From: Tannerella forsythia | GTDB taxonomy: Bacteria; Bacteroidota; Bacteroidia; Bacteroidales; Tannerellaceae | Length of the DNA stretch: 61,430 nucleotides | Direction of reading: 5' to 3' | Assembly (NCBI RefSeq): GCF_001006485.1 | Contig: NZ_JUET01000120.1 | Span: 1 to 61,430, forward strand | In this document: in pieces, positions 18,172 to 27,129 of the stretch | Layout of the letters: every line of letters starts with the position of its first letter | Position numbering within the stretch: position 1 is the stretch's first letter | The notes under the pieces: model-generated | What the model was told of the DNA's origin: nothing | Database searches by the model: none | What the model saw: the letters and a program-made list of their open reading frames with translations, nothing else | Translations under genes and position numbers: made by a program

Positions 18172-18873
18172 TTAGCCCATGCGGCTGATTTTTTTCAGTC
18201 GTTCTTCGTCGATGATTTTGATTTTGCGGCCATCCAACGCGATGATGTGTTCGGTTACGAACGTCGAGAGGGTACGGATGGCATTCGAAGTCGTCATGTT
18301 CGAGAGATTCGCCAAGTCTTCGCGCGAGAGGTAGATGCTGATTGTTGCGCCGTCTTCTTCGAGTCCGTAATTATCTTTGAGGAAAAGCAGGGATTCGGCC
18401 AGACGTCCGCGAATATGCTTCTGTGTCAGGTTGACCGTTCGTTCGTCCGCGATTCCCAAATCAATCGAAAGTTGACGAATAAAAAACATGGCCAGCTTGA
18501 AATTGGCGCGAATGAGTGACTCGACAACGGTCATTGGAATGATACATACGGTCGAAGCTTCGAACGCCGAAGCATTGGTCAGGTACGGCTCCCGTGCAAA
18601 ATAGGCACGGTAGGCAAAATACTGGATCGGCTTGATTACCCGAATAATCTGGCTACGTCCGCCCACTCCCTGTTTGGAGATTTTTACTTTTCCTTTCAGT
18701 ACGCACATCATGTCTTTCGCCTCATCGCCTTCACAGTAAATCATCTCATTGCGTTTGAAATGCTGGATCGTCGAATTGGCTTTCAAGACCTCCCGTTCCT
18801 GCTCGGTTAAGACCCTCCACACCTCTGCTAAACTGGCCGATATATCAAATTCTTTTTTTCCCGATTTGCCCAC
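18172..18873 (-). CDS. Crp/Fnr family transcriptional regulator
   Basis: The protein has an N-terminal cyclic-nucleotide-binding-like domain (about residues 20-140, with MICVLKGKVKIS replaced here by MMCVLKGKVKIS) and a C-terminal winged helix with SREDLANLSNMTTSNAIRTL as the recognition helix region. No Fnr-type Cys cluster is seen, so oxygen sensing by an iron-sulfur cluster is unlikely. I favour the GTG start at 18873 (233 residues), since a -7 element at 18902-18909 lies inside the longer frame that is open to 18975. Its targets are unknown; the neighbour on the other side is a divergent DUF3078 gene. Confidence 0.85.
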   Translation of the reverse strand: MGKSGKKEFDISASLAEVWRVLTEQEREVLKANSTIQHFKRNEMIYCEGDEAKDMMCVLKGKVKISKQGVGGRSQIIRVIKPIQYFAYRAYFAREPYLTNASAFEASTVCIIPMTVVESLIRANFKLAMFFIRQLSIDLGIADERTVNLTQKHIRGRLAESLLFLKDNYGLEEDGATISIYLSREDLANLSNMTTSNAIRTLSTFVTEHIIALDGRKIKIIDEERLKKISRMG

Positions 18874-18901
18874 TGCTGTTTTATAACATACTTTTGAAGC
18901 A

Positions 18902-18909
18902 CAAAAATA
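18902..18909 (-). promoter_or_regulatory. -7 element upstream of the Crp/Fnr gene
   Basis: The minus strand reads TATTTTTG here. Transcription would begin about 20 bases before the GTG at 18873, which argues against the upstream ATG codons at 18915 and 18975. Confidence 0.5.
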
Positions 18910-19149
18910 GAACATATTTTCGAGATGTAAAAAAAATCTTTGATCGACAGATTTTGTGGCGAGGCTTTTTCTCAAACGTTTGCTCTAACAGCCGGTATAC
19001 TGTGGGAAAACGGACGACTGACCGGTTGCTTTCTTCTTTGCAAACGGATATTTGCAAATGGAATGTACGAAGAGACAGCTTTTTTTATAGCAGAAACGAT
19101 TGTCGGCGTCCTTCTCCGGATGTAAAGAAGTGTTATTTTTACATAAGTA

Positions 19150-19181
19150 TTTGACTTTCCGAAAAAAAGTATCTATTTTTG
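19150..19181 (+). promoter_or_regulatory. Complete Bacteroidetes promoter for the DUF3078 gene
   Basis: TTTG (19150-19153) and TATTTTTG (19174-19181) are separated by 20 bases, a textbook match. The leader to ATG 19206 is short, about 18 bases. Confidence 0.75.
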
Positions 19182-19205
19182 TCGCCGAGAAAAAACAGAT
19201 AAAAA

Positions 19206-20087
19206 ATGAAAAAGACTTTATTCGTCGTCGTTGCCGTAGCATGTGCGGCTTCGGTCGTGGCGCAGGATGTGCCGAAAGACACATCGTATTGGAAGAAAAG
19301 CGGTTCGTCATCGTTGACGTTCGGGCAAACCTCGTTCACGAATTGGGCGGCCGGAGGGAATAATTCGGTATCGGTACTGGCTTCGTTTGCCGGGAAGTTG
19401 GGTTACGAAAAAGATCCCTGGATGTGGGACAATTCGGTTGATCTGGGTTACGGACTCTCGTATCAGGGAAGTGATCAGATCAAGAACGATGACCATATTG
19501 ATCTGGCTACACGCTTGGGATATAAAGCTTCGTCGTTGTGGGCATACGCAGCCGAATTGAACTTTAAGTCGCAGTTTTATAAAGGATACGGTAAATATCC
19601 GGTTGAAGACGAAACGAAATATATTTCAAAATTCATGGCTCCGGGCTATCTGATCAGCTCGGTGGGTGTGAACTATACGCACCCGAAGGAAGATTTCAAA
19701 GTGTTGCTTTCGCCCATGTCGGAAAAGATGACTTTTGTAACCGACCGTCGTCTTTCGGACGAAGGTACGTACGGCGTAGACCAGGGCAAAAAGGTTTTTG
19801 CCGAGTTCGGTGCGCTGGCTAAAGCTACGTATTCGAAGAAGTTTACGGAAAATGTGTTGTTTGGTACGGAACTGCTGCTGACGTCGGCTTACCGGACCTT
19901 CGGGAACGTCGATATGGATTGGAGGTTGTCACTCGACTGGAAGTTGAACAAATACTTTACATTCAAGGCCAATACGTACCTGCTGTATGACGATAATATC
20001 AAGTTTGTCGACAAAGACGGTACCCGAAAAGGCCCGCGTGTTCAATTCAAGGAAGTCATCGGTCTGGGATTCGGTTATATTTTCTAA
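19206..20087 (+). CDS. DUF3078 family outer-membrane beta-barrel-like protein
   Basis: The protein begins with a signal peptide (MKKTLFVVVAVACAASVVAQ) and continues with alternating strands ending in aromatic residues, finishing GLGFGYIF with the terminal Phe usual for outer membrane barrels. The DUF3078 signature is GQTSFTNWAAGGNNSVSVLA and WDNSVDLGYGLSYQG. The family is widespread in Bacteroidetes and of unknown function; a porin or surface role is likely. It has its own strong promoter, so it is probably monocistronic. Length 293 is normal. Confidence 0.88.
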   Translation: MKKTLFVVVAVACAASVVAQDVPKDTSYWKKSGSSSLTFGQTSFTNWAAGGNNSVSVLASFAGKLGYEKDPWMWDNSVDLGYGLSYQGSDQIKNDDHIDLATRLGYKASSLWAYAAELNFKSQFYKGYGKYPVEDETKYISKFMAPGYLISSVGVNYTHPKEDFKVLLSPMSEKMTFVTDRRLSDEGTYGVDQGKKVFAEFGALAKATYSKKFTENVLFGTELLLTSAYRTFGNVDMDWRLSLDWKLNKYFTFKANTYLLYDDNIKFVDKDGTRKGPRVQFKEVIGLGFGYIF

Positions 20088-20102
20088 AAAAGAATTACGT
20101 GT

Positions 20103-20208
20103 CTAAGCGGATCACTTCCCTTTTGTTTTTCCATTCGTCGCAAAGCGCGGGGTATACGGAAGAGAAGAATCTTCACCCCGACGTCGAGCAGCAGCGAAAT
20201 CCTTTGTA
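20103..20208 (-). pseudogene. Remnant of the 3' end of a HAD phosphatase gene
   Basis: This stretch aligns over about 100 bases, with scattered changes and small gaps, to the 3' end of the HAD gene at roughly 22395-22500 (the part coding for LLFSDMPALCNQWKK). Here the same order of bases is kept but the frame is broken. It therefore looks like the leftover tail of a duplicated HAD gene just downstream of the GH2 gene. Confidence 0.55.
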
Positions 20209-22278
20209 TCAATAGAGAGATTCCACTCTGCAGCGGAAACTGTCGCTTAGCGTTAGTTCCTTGTTCTTTGATACTACCTGTATTTCGTTTTCTCCCTCTT
20301 GTAATGTTACATTTTGCCACTTCAGGACGGCATATTCGTCGGGGTTTGCTTTTCCGTAACTTCGACCATTTACGAATAGTTCCGCTTCGGGCTGATTCGT
20401 AAATGCAACGATTGTTTGCATGCGTTGTCGGCGTACAGTGTGTCGACGGCCGGCCAAATAAAGTACCGGTTCTTCTTTGTTCCAGTTGGCTTTGTAGAAG
20501 TAGAACGCATCTTTGCGTACTTTACGATCGAACGTAACCAGGCCTTTGTCGTTGATTCCCGGCCGATCGCCTTCTGTCCGGTGCGCGGCGCCGAAGTCGA
20601 ACATATTCCATACGAAGCTCCCCCACAAATACGGACGGGAGGCAATGGTTTTCCAGTTTTCCGCATGGTAATACGTCTGCCAGTTTTCGGGATGCCACCA
20701 GCCGGCAGGCTCTGGTTTTTTAAGCGAGTCCTGCTGATGATAAATGCTGGCTCCGGCTCCGTATTCACTGACGGCGATACGCAGTTCCGGGTACTTTTTA
20801 TGAGTGTCGTCCAGCCATTTTCCCAGATCGGACGGAGTGCCGCCATACCATCCGTCGTACCGGTTCCACGCGATGGCATCCGTAATGAAATTCATCGGTT
20901 CGGTTGCCGGTCTGTTACTGGCTGCTGTCGTAGGACGAGTCATATCTTCTTGCTTCGCTACTCTGTTCAGTTCTTCAATATATTCCGTCGGATCATCGCC
21001 GGCTTGAGTCAGTTCGTTGAAAAGTCCCCATACGCAGATAGAGGGATGATTACAGTGCTGGCGGATAAGTTCTCTGAGCTGTTCTTTCCCATTGCTGCGG
21101 AAAGCAGGGAGGTTCACAAACCCTTTGTCCATGTACCCGCCGGGACCTACGAAAGGTATTTCCGTCCATACAATGATGCCGTATCGATCCATCAGGTCAT
21201 AAAAACAGGTTGCCTGCGGATAGTGTGCCAGACGAACGGCATTGACGCCCATTTCAGCCATCAACGCCGCATCTTCTTCATGATGTTGCAAGTGCAGCGC
21301 GTTGCCTATTTCGCTTCTGTCCTGATGGCGGCATACCCCGCGAAGAGGCAGATGCTTGCCGTTGAGGATAAACCCCAAATTGGGGTCAATCCGGTAAAAA
21401 CGAAGCCCTAAAGGTTGTGTAACTTGGTCGATTACGTGTCCGTCTCGTGTAAGGGTCACTTCCGCCTGATAGAGAAAAGGGTCTTGACGTCCGTTCCACA
21501 AACGCGGGTTTATTATTTCGCAGACAAGCCTCCGCTGCGTATCCGAATTTCCGGAAAGAGAGAATTTTTCTTTTCTCTCCGTCACGGTTCTTTTTCCGTC
21601 CCGCACGCATATTCCGAGCTCGATCTCCTGAGCTTTATCACTCCCGTTGGATACCTCTACCAACGCTTCTATTCTGGCATATTTATGGCTGACACTGTCT
21701 TGTATCAACCGTACACCCGGAGAGGCATAGTCTAATGGAGAGATACATACTTCGTCGGTAATCAGCAGATGCACATCCCGGTAAATACCTCCATAAAAGT
21801 TGAAGTCGCCGACCAAAGGCATAACATCCAACTGTTCGCCGTTATTTACTCTCACCAGAATAGAATTTTCCTTTCCGTACTCTACCTTTCCGGTAATTTC
21901 AAAAATAAAAGCTCCGTATCCTCCTCGATGTTCGCCTACGTGGAGATTATTTATAAATAGATTGGTAACGCTATTCACCCCATCGAAGCGGAGAAACAGG
22001 CGTTTGCCCTGCCATTCGGAACGGATAAACAGTTTCTTCCCGTAATTGCCTATCCCGCGCTTGTAATCGGGTTTGCCGGATAAAGCGTCTTGTGCATTCC
22101 AAGTGTGGGGCAGATCGACCCGTACTTCCGTATTTTTCTGTACCTGATGTGAAAACCGGAAATTCCAGTGATCATTCAATAGAATATCCTGCCGTTGTTG
22201 GGCAGATGCCGGCATACAGCAGCATAACAACAGTACAATCGGTGTGAAATAATTGCGCAGCAAGAATGGTGTTGCCAT
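20209..22278 (-). CDS. Secreted glycoside hydrolase family 2 (beta-galactosidase-like)
   Basis: I start at 22278, where ATG opens a signal peptide (ATPFLLRNYFTPIVLLLCCC, cut after ASAQ), giving 689 residues. The order is sugar-binding domain (about 25-190), immunoglobulin-like domain (about 190-300) and TIM barrel (about 300-600), with a C-terminal beta domain. Family 2 motifs are GVCRHQDRSEIGNAL, AVRLAHYPQ, the acid/base Glu in GLFNELTQ (near 420) and the nucleophile Glu in AVSEYGAG (near 508). It probably removes beta-galactosyl or related residues from glycans in the periplasm or at the surface. It follows the HAD gene at a 55-base gap. Confidence 0.92.
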   Translation of the reverse strand: MATPFLLRNYFTPIVLLLCCCMPASAQQRQDILLNDHWNFRFSHQVQKNTEVRVDLPHTWNAQDALSGKPDYKRGIGNYGKKLFIRSEWQGKRLFLRFDGVNSVTNLFINNLHVGEHRGGYGAFIFEITGKVEYGKENSILVRVNNGEQLDVMPLVGDFNFYGGIYRDVHLLITDEVCISPLDYASPGVRLIQDSVSHKYARIEALVEVSNGSDKAQEIELGICVRDGKRTVTERKEKFSLSGNSDTQRRLVCEIINPRLWNGRQDPFLYQAEVTLTRDGHVIDQVTQPLGLRFYRIDPNLGFILNGKHLPLRGVCRHQDRSEIGNALHLQHHEEDAALMAEMGVNAVRLAHYPQATCFYDLMDRYGIIVWTEIPFVGPGGYMDKGFVNLPAFRSNGKEQLRELIRQHCNHPSICVWGLFNELTQAGDDPTEYIEELNRVAKQEDMTRPTTAASNRPATEPMNFITDAIAWNRYDGWYGGTPSDLGKWLDDTHKKYPELRIAVSEYGAGASIYHQQDSLKKPEPAGWWHPENWQTYYHAENWKTIASRPYLWGSFVWNMFDFGAAHRTEGDRPGINDKGLVTFDRKVRKDAFYFYKANWNKEEPVLYLAGRRHTVRRQRMQTIVAFTNQPEAELFVNGRSYGKANPDEYAVLKWQNVTLQEGENEIQVVSKNKELTLSDSFRCRVESLY

Positions 22279-22333
22279 GATTTTGTTTCTCTGATTATGA
22301 TCAATTGCAAGTGATGAATATATCCGTTGACGA

Positions 22334-23137
22334 TTACCGGTGGTCGCTCCATCCTCTCCTGCGGTTTGTCCGTAACCGGTTCGTGTCAACGCAACGGGCG
22401 GATTCTCTTATTTTTTTCCATTGATTGCAAAGTGCAGGCATATCGGAGAAGAGAAGATCCGCCCCGGCCTCGTGCAACAACAAGTCGTTCAGGGGACCGG
22501 TATTGACGGCAATGGTGAAGATACCCGCAGTATGAGCTGCCTCGACACCTAACGGGGCATTTTCTACGACAATGGCTTCCCAGGGCCGCAGGTCTCCTCT
22601 TTCCAATGCCATCAGGTAGGGCTCGGGATCAGGTTTTCCGTGTTTCACATCGGCGGCGGTGATCATCCGTTCTCTTGAAAAGATATTTGGAAAATGCATG
22701 TTCAGACGTTCGAGGAGAGAGGATTGTCCCGAGCCGGTAACGATCATCGGTAGAAGTCCGTTGTTTACGACTTTTCGTAGCAGTTCATAACTTCCCGGCA
22801 TCCGTTGGGCCGGGGGACAGGCATTAAACGCTTCCGTTTTTTCTTTATATATGGCTTCGATCTCTTGCGGGGTGACGAAAACACCCTGTCTCCGGGAAAC
22901 CATCGCAATAGTGCTTTCTCCCGTTTGTCCTTCGTTGAGGTAGACGTCCTCTTCGGTAAGATGCAGTCCGTGGCGTTCCATCGTCCGGCACCATGCTACC
23001 GTATGGTTGGGCATCGAGTCGTAGAGCACACCATCCATGTCAAACAATACCGCTTTCAGATCAAGGCGTCTGTAGTTGTTTCTTGATAAATAAGTTTCGA
23101 TGGCTTGTTTACAGTCATTCATGTTGGGTTGTATCAT
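22334..23137 (-). CDS. HAD-superfamily phosphatase/phosphomutase (beta-phosphoglucomutase-like)
   Basis: The HAD core is clear: motif I VLFDMDGVLYDSMP with the nucleophilic Asp and the acid/base Asp, cap domain about 55-125, motif II PMIVTGSGQ, motif III Lys in KHGKPDPEPYL, and motif IV VVENAPLGVEAA. The presence of the helical cap and the KPDPEPY stretch fits the phosphoglucomutase/phosphoglycolate phosphatase subgroup. It likely acts on a sugar phosphate; the GH2 gene downstream suggests sugar use. The last 25 residues (ARCVDTNRLRTNRRRGW) are basic and unlike the family, possibly a consequence of rearrangement near the duplicated tail at 20103-20208. Confidence 0.85.
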   Translation of the reverse strand: MIQPNMNDCKQAIETYLSRNNYRRLDLKAVLFDMDGVLYDSMPNHTVAWCRTMERHGLHLTEEDVYLNEGQTGESTIAMVSRRQGVFVTPQEIEAIYKEKTEAFNACPPAQRMPGSYELLRKVVNNGLLPMIVTGSGQSSLLERLNMHFPNIFSRERMITAADVKHGKPDPEPYLMALERGDLRPWEAIVVENAPLGVEAAHTAGIFTIAVNTGPLNDLLLHEAGADLLFSDMPALCNQWKKIRESARCVDTNRLRTNRRRGWSDHR

Positions 23138-23155
23138 ATCCGGTTGTATTATCGT

Positions 23156-23635
23156 TTATAATGATTGATCGATCATGGAGCTGAGTTTGTCGATATACGC
23201 TTGTGCCTCCTGCCTGTTTTCTGCTGCCGGCGCCCATGGGGCCATATTGTCCGGTGTCAGCGGTGCATAGGGTCCTTGTTTGATCTCGTAAATCACTGTT
23301 TCTGGTGATAATACGACTAATCCGTGCCAAACCCCAGCCGGTATTTCCCCACCGTAGCGGCCCCTTCGCGGGTCGAGGATAAAGGTATCTGTCACAGTCC
23401 CGCAGTCGTCGAAGAGAAACAGAGCCGCCTTGCCGCGTAACAGGATGAAAACTTCCGTTTTGTCCGGGTTCAGATGGCGGTGCGGACGCAGATATGTGCC
23501 CGGTTCCATAGCATTGAGCAGGCGGTTGACCGGATCGTCTAACGTCTCGTGAAAATTGTAGTTCATACGCAGGCGGGGCGACTGTTTCGCTTTCTGCGTC
23601 GTCTCGTCCAATAATTTTTCATCTATAAGCTTCAT
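23156..23635 (-). CDS. WbuC family cupin metalloprotein
   Basis: The 159-residue protein has the cupin pattern of the WbuC family: the first metal site HRHLNPDKTEVF and the second IPAGVWHGLVVL, with N-terminal RLRMNYNFHETLDDPVNRLL. WbuC-type proteins are often found near polysaccharide genes; their reaction is not established. The gene lies between gldB and the HAD gene in a same-strand series, with gaps of 63 and 18 bases. Confidence 0.85.
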   Translation of the reverse strand: MKLIDEKLLDETTQKAKQSPRLRMNYNFHETLDDPVNRLLNAMEPGTYLRPHRHLNPDKTEVFILLRGKAALFLFDDCGTVTDTFILDPRRGRYGGEIPAGVWHGLVVLSPETVIYEIKQGPYAPLTPDNMAPWAPAAENRQEAQAYIDKLSSMIDQSL

Positions 23636-23698
23636 CGTTTATCGATTACGTTCTTGATATTCATTCATTTTATCTGTATGCGGAGCAAACGCGACTGT

Positions 23699-24706
23699 TT
23701 ACGGTTTGTATTTGGACTTCGTCAGGATATCCTGTGCGTCGTTGTGATTCATTAATTCGGCTACGGAGACGTTTGTCCTTTCCATGTATCGCGTGACGAT
23801 CCGCCAGCCGATCCAGGTGCCGAGGTTTCCCGGCGCTCCGTCCGAAATAAAAGACGACGGTCGTTCCAGAAAATATTTCGATGTCGTCACACGGTCGGGC
23901 GTGTAAAGTTGCTTACGTTCGATAATCTGTCTCCACAGTCGCGATTCATTTTCACTACACCACCGGTATTCTTCGGAAGTGTACTTCATCCACACCTCCG
24001 GGATGACTTCTGAAAAGGCCTGATGAGTCACGTATTTGATTTTTCCCTCGTAAATCATCCGATCGAGCAGAACGTTATCGTTCCCGCTGAACGGGTATTC
24101 CGACATCAGCCATGCTGTCAGATAATCAGGCACGACATAATCCGGTGTCATGCCCCGCCGCCGGTAGGTATCGAAGTAGTCGTTATACAGCGGATAATCC
24201 GCCCCCAGGTATTTGTCGATCGAGATAGAGAGGAGGCTGTCGTCGACGAGCACGTTCTGATACAGTCCGGAGACGTGCATATAAACGACCGGGATTTGTC
24301 TCTCGGGAAATTGTTCCTGCAAATAGCCGAAAGCGCGTCCGAGATCACGTTCGATACGTTCCACCGTCTCGTATTTGGCCAACGCATCCCGATAGAGCTT
24401 GTTCAGGTTCGGCTCGGAATAGTAATTGACAAGACGGTCGAAAAATTCGTCCGACGTTGTATCCTGATGATTGAACAGGCTAAGTCCGAGCACTCGGAAC
24501 ATCTGTGGATAAGCTTGTGCCAAGGCTTGCTGTCGTTCGGGGTTGTCGACAAGAATCAGCTGAAACAGGTCTTTATCGAAACGACGGATACGGACGGGTT
24601 CGAATGACGTTTCTTTGCTGCTCAGCATACCGCATCCGTTGCATCCCGTCAGATGAATGAGCGTCCAGCCGAGGATCAGGATCTTATTTTTCATCGGTGT
24701 GTTCAT
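23699..24706 (-). CDS. gldB: GldB-like gliding-motility lipoprotein
   Basis: The signal peptide ends in lipobox LTGC (Cys22). The body carries the GldB features RRFDKDLFQ, YYSEPNLNKLY, PDYVVPDYLTAWLMSEYP and GAPGNLGTWIGWRIVTRYM near the end. GldB is needed for gliding in Flavobacterium but is kept in many non-gliding Bacteroidetes, where its role is unclear. Length 335 is usual. The start lies next to the holB stop (24707), so the two genes are coupled. Confidence 0.88.
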   Translation of the reverse strand: MNTPMKNKILILGWTLIHLTGCNGCGMLSSKETSFEPVRIRRFDKDLFQLILVDNPERQQALAQAYPQMFRVLGLSLFNHQDTTSDEFFDRLVNYYSEPNLNKLYRDALAKYETVERIERDLGRAFGYLQEQFPERQIPVVYMHVSGLYQNVLVDDSLLSISIDKYLGADYPLYNDYFDTYRRRGMTPDYVVPDYLTAWLMSEYPFSGNDNVLLDRMIYEGKIKYVTHQAFSEVIPEVWMKYTSEEYRWCSENESRLWRQIIERKQLYTPDRVTTSKYFLERPSSFISDGAPGNLGTWIGWRIVTRYMERTNVSVAELMNHNDAQDILTKSKYKP

Positions 24707-25831
24707 TTATTTCTTCAATAATACGGTAATTTGTAACGAGAGATCGAAAAAAATCATCTTGGCATTTCCGTTTTGCGAAATATGCCTTTCGGCATCGGCC
24801 AATTCGCGGATCAGATCAAAGACGTTCCGTTCGTTGACAAAAGGGGAGAAACGTGCCGAAAAAGCGGCTTCGTTGGGTTTCATGTAATTCAGATCGTCAC
24901 TCCGGAAACGATAGACGAAGTTTTCGCGAATCAGGTGTTGGCAGTAGTTGAGAAAACTTTTCTGCTTTTCGCGTGTCATCGTCGACAGTTCTTCCGCCAT
25001 GTTTTTCATTTCCTTTACGTTTCTGGCCCATGAGTTCCGCATCATCCGGATGAAAAATTCCAGGAACACGTCGCTTTCCTGTTCCGTGCTGAGGGTCTTT
25101 TCGGCTTCCAGCATGTTGCCGTGCGCCAAGTGTGCGATCTGCCGTGCGGCGTCCGGCTCTATATGATACTGTTGTATGATCGCCTCGGTGAGTGCCTTGG
25201 CGGTAATCGGTCGGACGTTCAGTCGCTGTGTACGTGACAGAATCGTTCCGAGTATCTGTTCGGGGGTGTCCGAAACCATCAGTATGACGGTGTTTTTCGG
25301 CGGTTCTTCAATGATTTTCAGCAACTTGTTCGCACAGGCAATGTTCATGCGTTCAGGCATCCAAATCAGTAATATCCGGTATTCGGCCTCGTATATTTTC
25401 AAACTGACCTTTCGCAGTATCCGGTCGCTTTCCTCGGCGTAGATGAGTGCCTGCTTGTTGCCGGCTTCGATCCGGTCGAGCCATCTGTCCAAGTCGAAAT
25501 ACGCGTAAGTTTTCAGAAAATCGCACCATTCCGCGAGGTAGTCGTCGCAAACTGTTTTCTTTCCTTCCTTGTTGGCGACGATCGGAAAAACGAAATGCAG
25601 ATCGGGGTGCGCAAGTTCATTGTATTGCAGGCATGATTTGCACTTGCCGCACGCATCGGTCTCCGACCGGTCGGTGCAGTTCAGGTAACGGGCGTAAGCC
25701 AGAGCCAGTGGAAACGCACCGGCACCGGGCTGTCCGCAAAACAACTGTGCATGTGCGACGGTACCTTTCCGCGCCGTCTCGGTCAATTGTTTTTTTAACT
25801 CTTCCTGTCCGACAATATCTTTGAACAACAT
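24707..25831 (-). CDS. holB: DNA polymerase III subunit delta prime
   Basis: This 374-residue clamp-loader subunit begins at 25831 (MLFKDIVGQEELKKQL). It has the AAA+ fold, the zinc module CGKCKSCLQYNELAHPD, LKIIEEPPKNTVILMVSD and the SRTQRLNVRP stretch with the arginine finger region. The phosphate loop is degenerate (GQPGAGAFPLALAYA lacks the GKT), as expected for delta prime, which does not bind ATP. The frame is open upstream to 25945 but overlaps metF, whose stop is at 25834; the ATG at 25831 fits coupling with metF. Confidence 0.92.
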   Translation of the reverse strand: MLFKDIVGQEELKKQLTETARKGTVAHAQLFCGQPGAGAFPLALAYARYLNCTDRSETDACGKCKSCLQYNELAHPDLHFVFPIVANKEGKKTVCDDYLAEWCDFLKTYAYFDLDRWLDRIEAGNKQALIYAEESDRILRKVSLKIYEAEYRILLIWMPERMNIACANKLLKIIEEPPKNTVILMVSDTPEQILGTILSRTQRLNVRPITAKALTEAIIQQYHIEPDAARQIAHLAHGNMLEAEKTLSTEQESDVFLEFFIRMMRNSWARNVKEMKNMAEELSTMTREKQKSFLNYCQHLIRENFVYRFRSDDLNYMKPNEAAFSARFSPFVNERNVFDLIRELADAERHISQNGNAKMIFFDLSLQITVLLKK

Positions 25832-25833
25832 GA

Positions 25834-26787
25834 TCAATAGATGATTTTTGCTACTTGCCGTACGCTGTCGGAAGCCAGAAACGAGTAGAAATGGATACTC
25901 GGTACGCCTCGCTTCATCAGATCGCGACATTGCGCGATACACCATTCTATTCCGACGGCTTTGGCTTCATCGTCGTTTTTACACTGACGGAGGGCTTGGG
26001 TTAGCGGTTCGGGAAAAGTGCAATGAAATATCTTCGGGATCACTGTCAGCTGGTCTTTGAAAACGATCGGCTTAATACCCGGAATGATGGGGACGGTTAC
26101 TCCTTCGGCACGCATCTGTGCGACGAAAGAGTCATATTTGTCGTTGTCGAAGAACATTTGTGTGACCAGATATTCGGCTCCGTTTTCCACTTTCATTTTG
26201 GCGTATCGGATGTCCGACTCCATCGACGGGGCTTCTTCGTGTATCTCGGGATAACAGGCCATCCCGTATGAGAACAGAGTTTCGATGTCTTCGATAGCAG
26301 AGCCGTCGAGTGCGATGCCTCGGTTGAAGTCATTCACCTGATGTTGCAGATCAGTTGCATGATCGTGACACCGTTTCGGATCCTTCGTCAGATCGAGCCG
26401 TTTGATGTCGCCGCGCAGCAACAGCAGGTTGTTCACACCGAGGAAATTCAGGTCGATCAGGCCGTATTCCGTTTCGTCTTTCGTAAAGCCTTTGCATACG
26501 AGGTGCGGCACGGCCGTGATCCCGTATTTGTTCTGAATAGCCGAGGCAATAGCTACCGATCCGGGACGTTTACGGAGGTTGACCGTCCGGATAGACCCGT
26601 CCGGCTCTACTCTCTGAATCACTTCGCTGTGATGAGAGGTGATGTTAATGTATTTCGGCTCAAATTCCCTCAGTTTATCGATGACCTGATATACGCTTTG
26701 GATACTGTTACCTTTCAGCGGCGGAAGAATCTCGAATGAGAAGGCTGTACGTTGGCTGTTTTTTATTAAATCAATGACTGTCTCCAT
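25834..26787 (-). CDS. metF: Methylenetetrahydrofolate reductase
   Basis: MetF reduces 5,10-methylene- to 5-methyl-tetrahydrofolate for methionine synthesis, with FAD in a TIM barrel. Visible features are FSFEILPPLKG near the N-terminus, YINITSHHSE, the folate/FAD site LLLRGDIKR, YLVTQMFFDNDKYDSFV and GVPSIHFYSF at the end. Start 26787 gives 317 residues, near the usual 300; the frame is open to 26874 but a -7 element at 26862-26869 falls inside that extension. holB follows with a two-base gap. Confidence 0.95.
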   Translation of the reverse strand: METVIDLIKNSQRTAFSFEILPPLKGNSIQSVYQVIDKLREFEPKYINITSHHSEVIQRVEPDGSIRTVNLRKRPGSVAIASAIQNKYGITAVPHLVCKGFTKDETEYGLIDLNFLGVNNLLLLRGDIKRLDLTKDPKRCHDHATDLQHQVNDFNRGIALDGSAIEDIETLFSYGMACYPEIHEEAPSMESDIRYAKMKVENGAEYLVTQMFFDNDKYDSFVAQMRAEGVTVPIIPGIKPIVFKDQLTVIPKIFHCTFPEPLTQALRQCKNDDEAKAVGIEWCIAQCRDLMKRGVPSIHFYSFLASDSVRQVAKIIY

Positions 26788-26861
26788 AATGTTATTAAAA
26801 TTAAAACGGGGTCTTCGATTCTTTTCATCGGCGTCCCTGCTCCGTTTCTTTTTTTTGAGTG

Positions 26862-26869
26862 CAAATTTA
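26862..26869 (-). promoter_or_regulatory. -7 element upstream of metF
   Basis: The minus strand reads TAAATTTG. A leader of about 70 bases to the metF ATG would follow. No good -33 partner was seen. Confidence 0.4.
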
Positions 26870-26916
26870 GCCAAAAAGCGCGATATTCCGTATCGACAAG
26901 CTAAAAAGTATCCTCC

Positions 26917-27123
26917 TTATACCTCCGGTTCATTCGGGAGGGAGTCGGTTTTCCGATAATCTTTGCAAGTATGTTTCTTATCTCTTATCCCCTCTTTCAG
27001 TTGGCAGCCGGTACATTTATCGCAAGGCGACACATTGCTGCCGGATAAGATTTTATACAATTTCCATCCGGCTATTCCGAAGGCTACGATGCCGATGAGG
27101 ATGACTGCGATTTCTTGCCACAT
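26917..27123 (-). CDS. Small Cys-rich membrane protein (FeoB-associated type)
   Basis: The 68-residue product has one membrane span (EIAVILIGIVAFGIAGWKLY, residues 4-23) and then a cysteine cluster SPCDKCTGCQLKEG plus one more Cys in HTCKDY. This layout resembles the FeoB-associated Cys-rich membrane proteins, which may bind metal, but no feo genes are in the window. It begins 6 bases after the MATE stop and is probably co-transcribed with it. Confidence 0.65.
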   Translation of the reverse strand: MWQEIAVILIGIVAFGIAGWKLYKILSGSNVSPCDKCTGCQLKEGIRDKKHTCKDYRKTDSLPNEPEV

Positions 27124-27129
27124 GATGTA

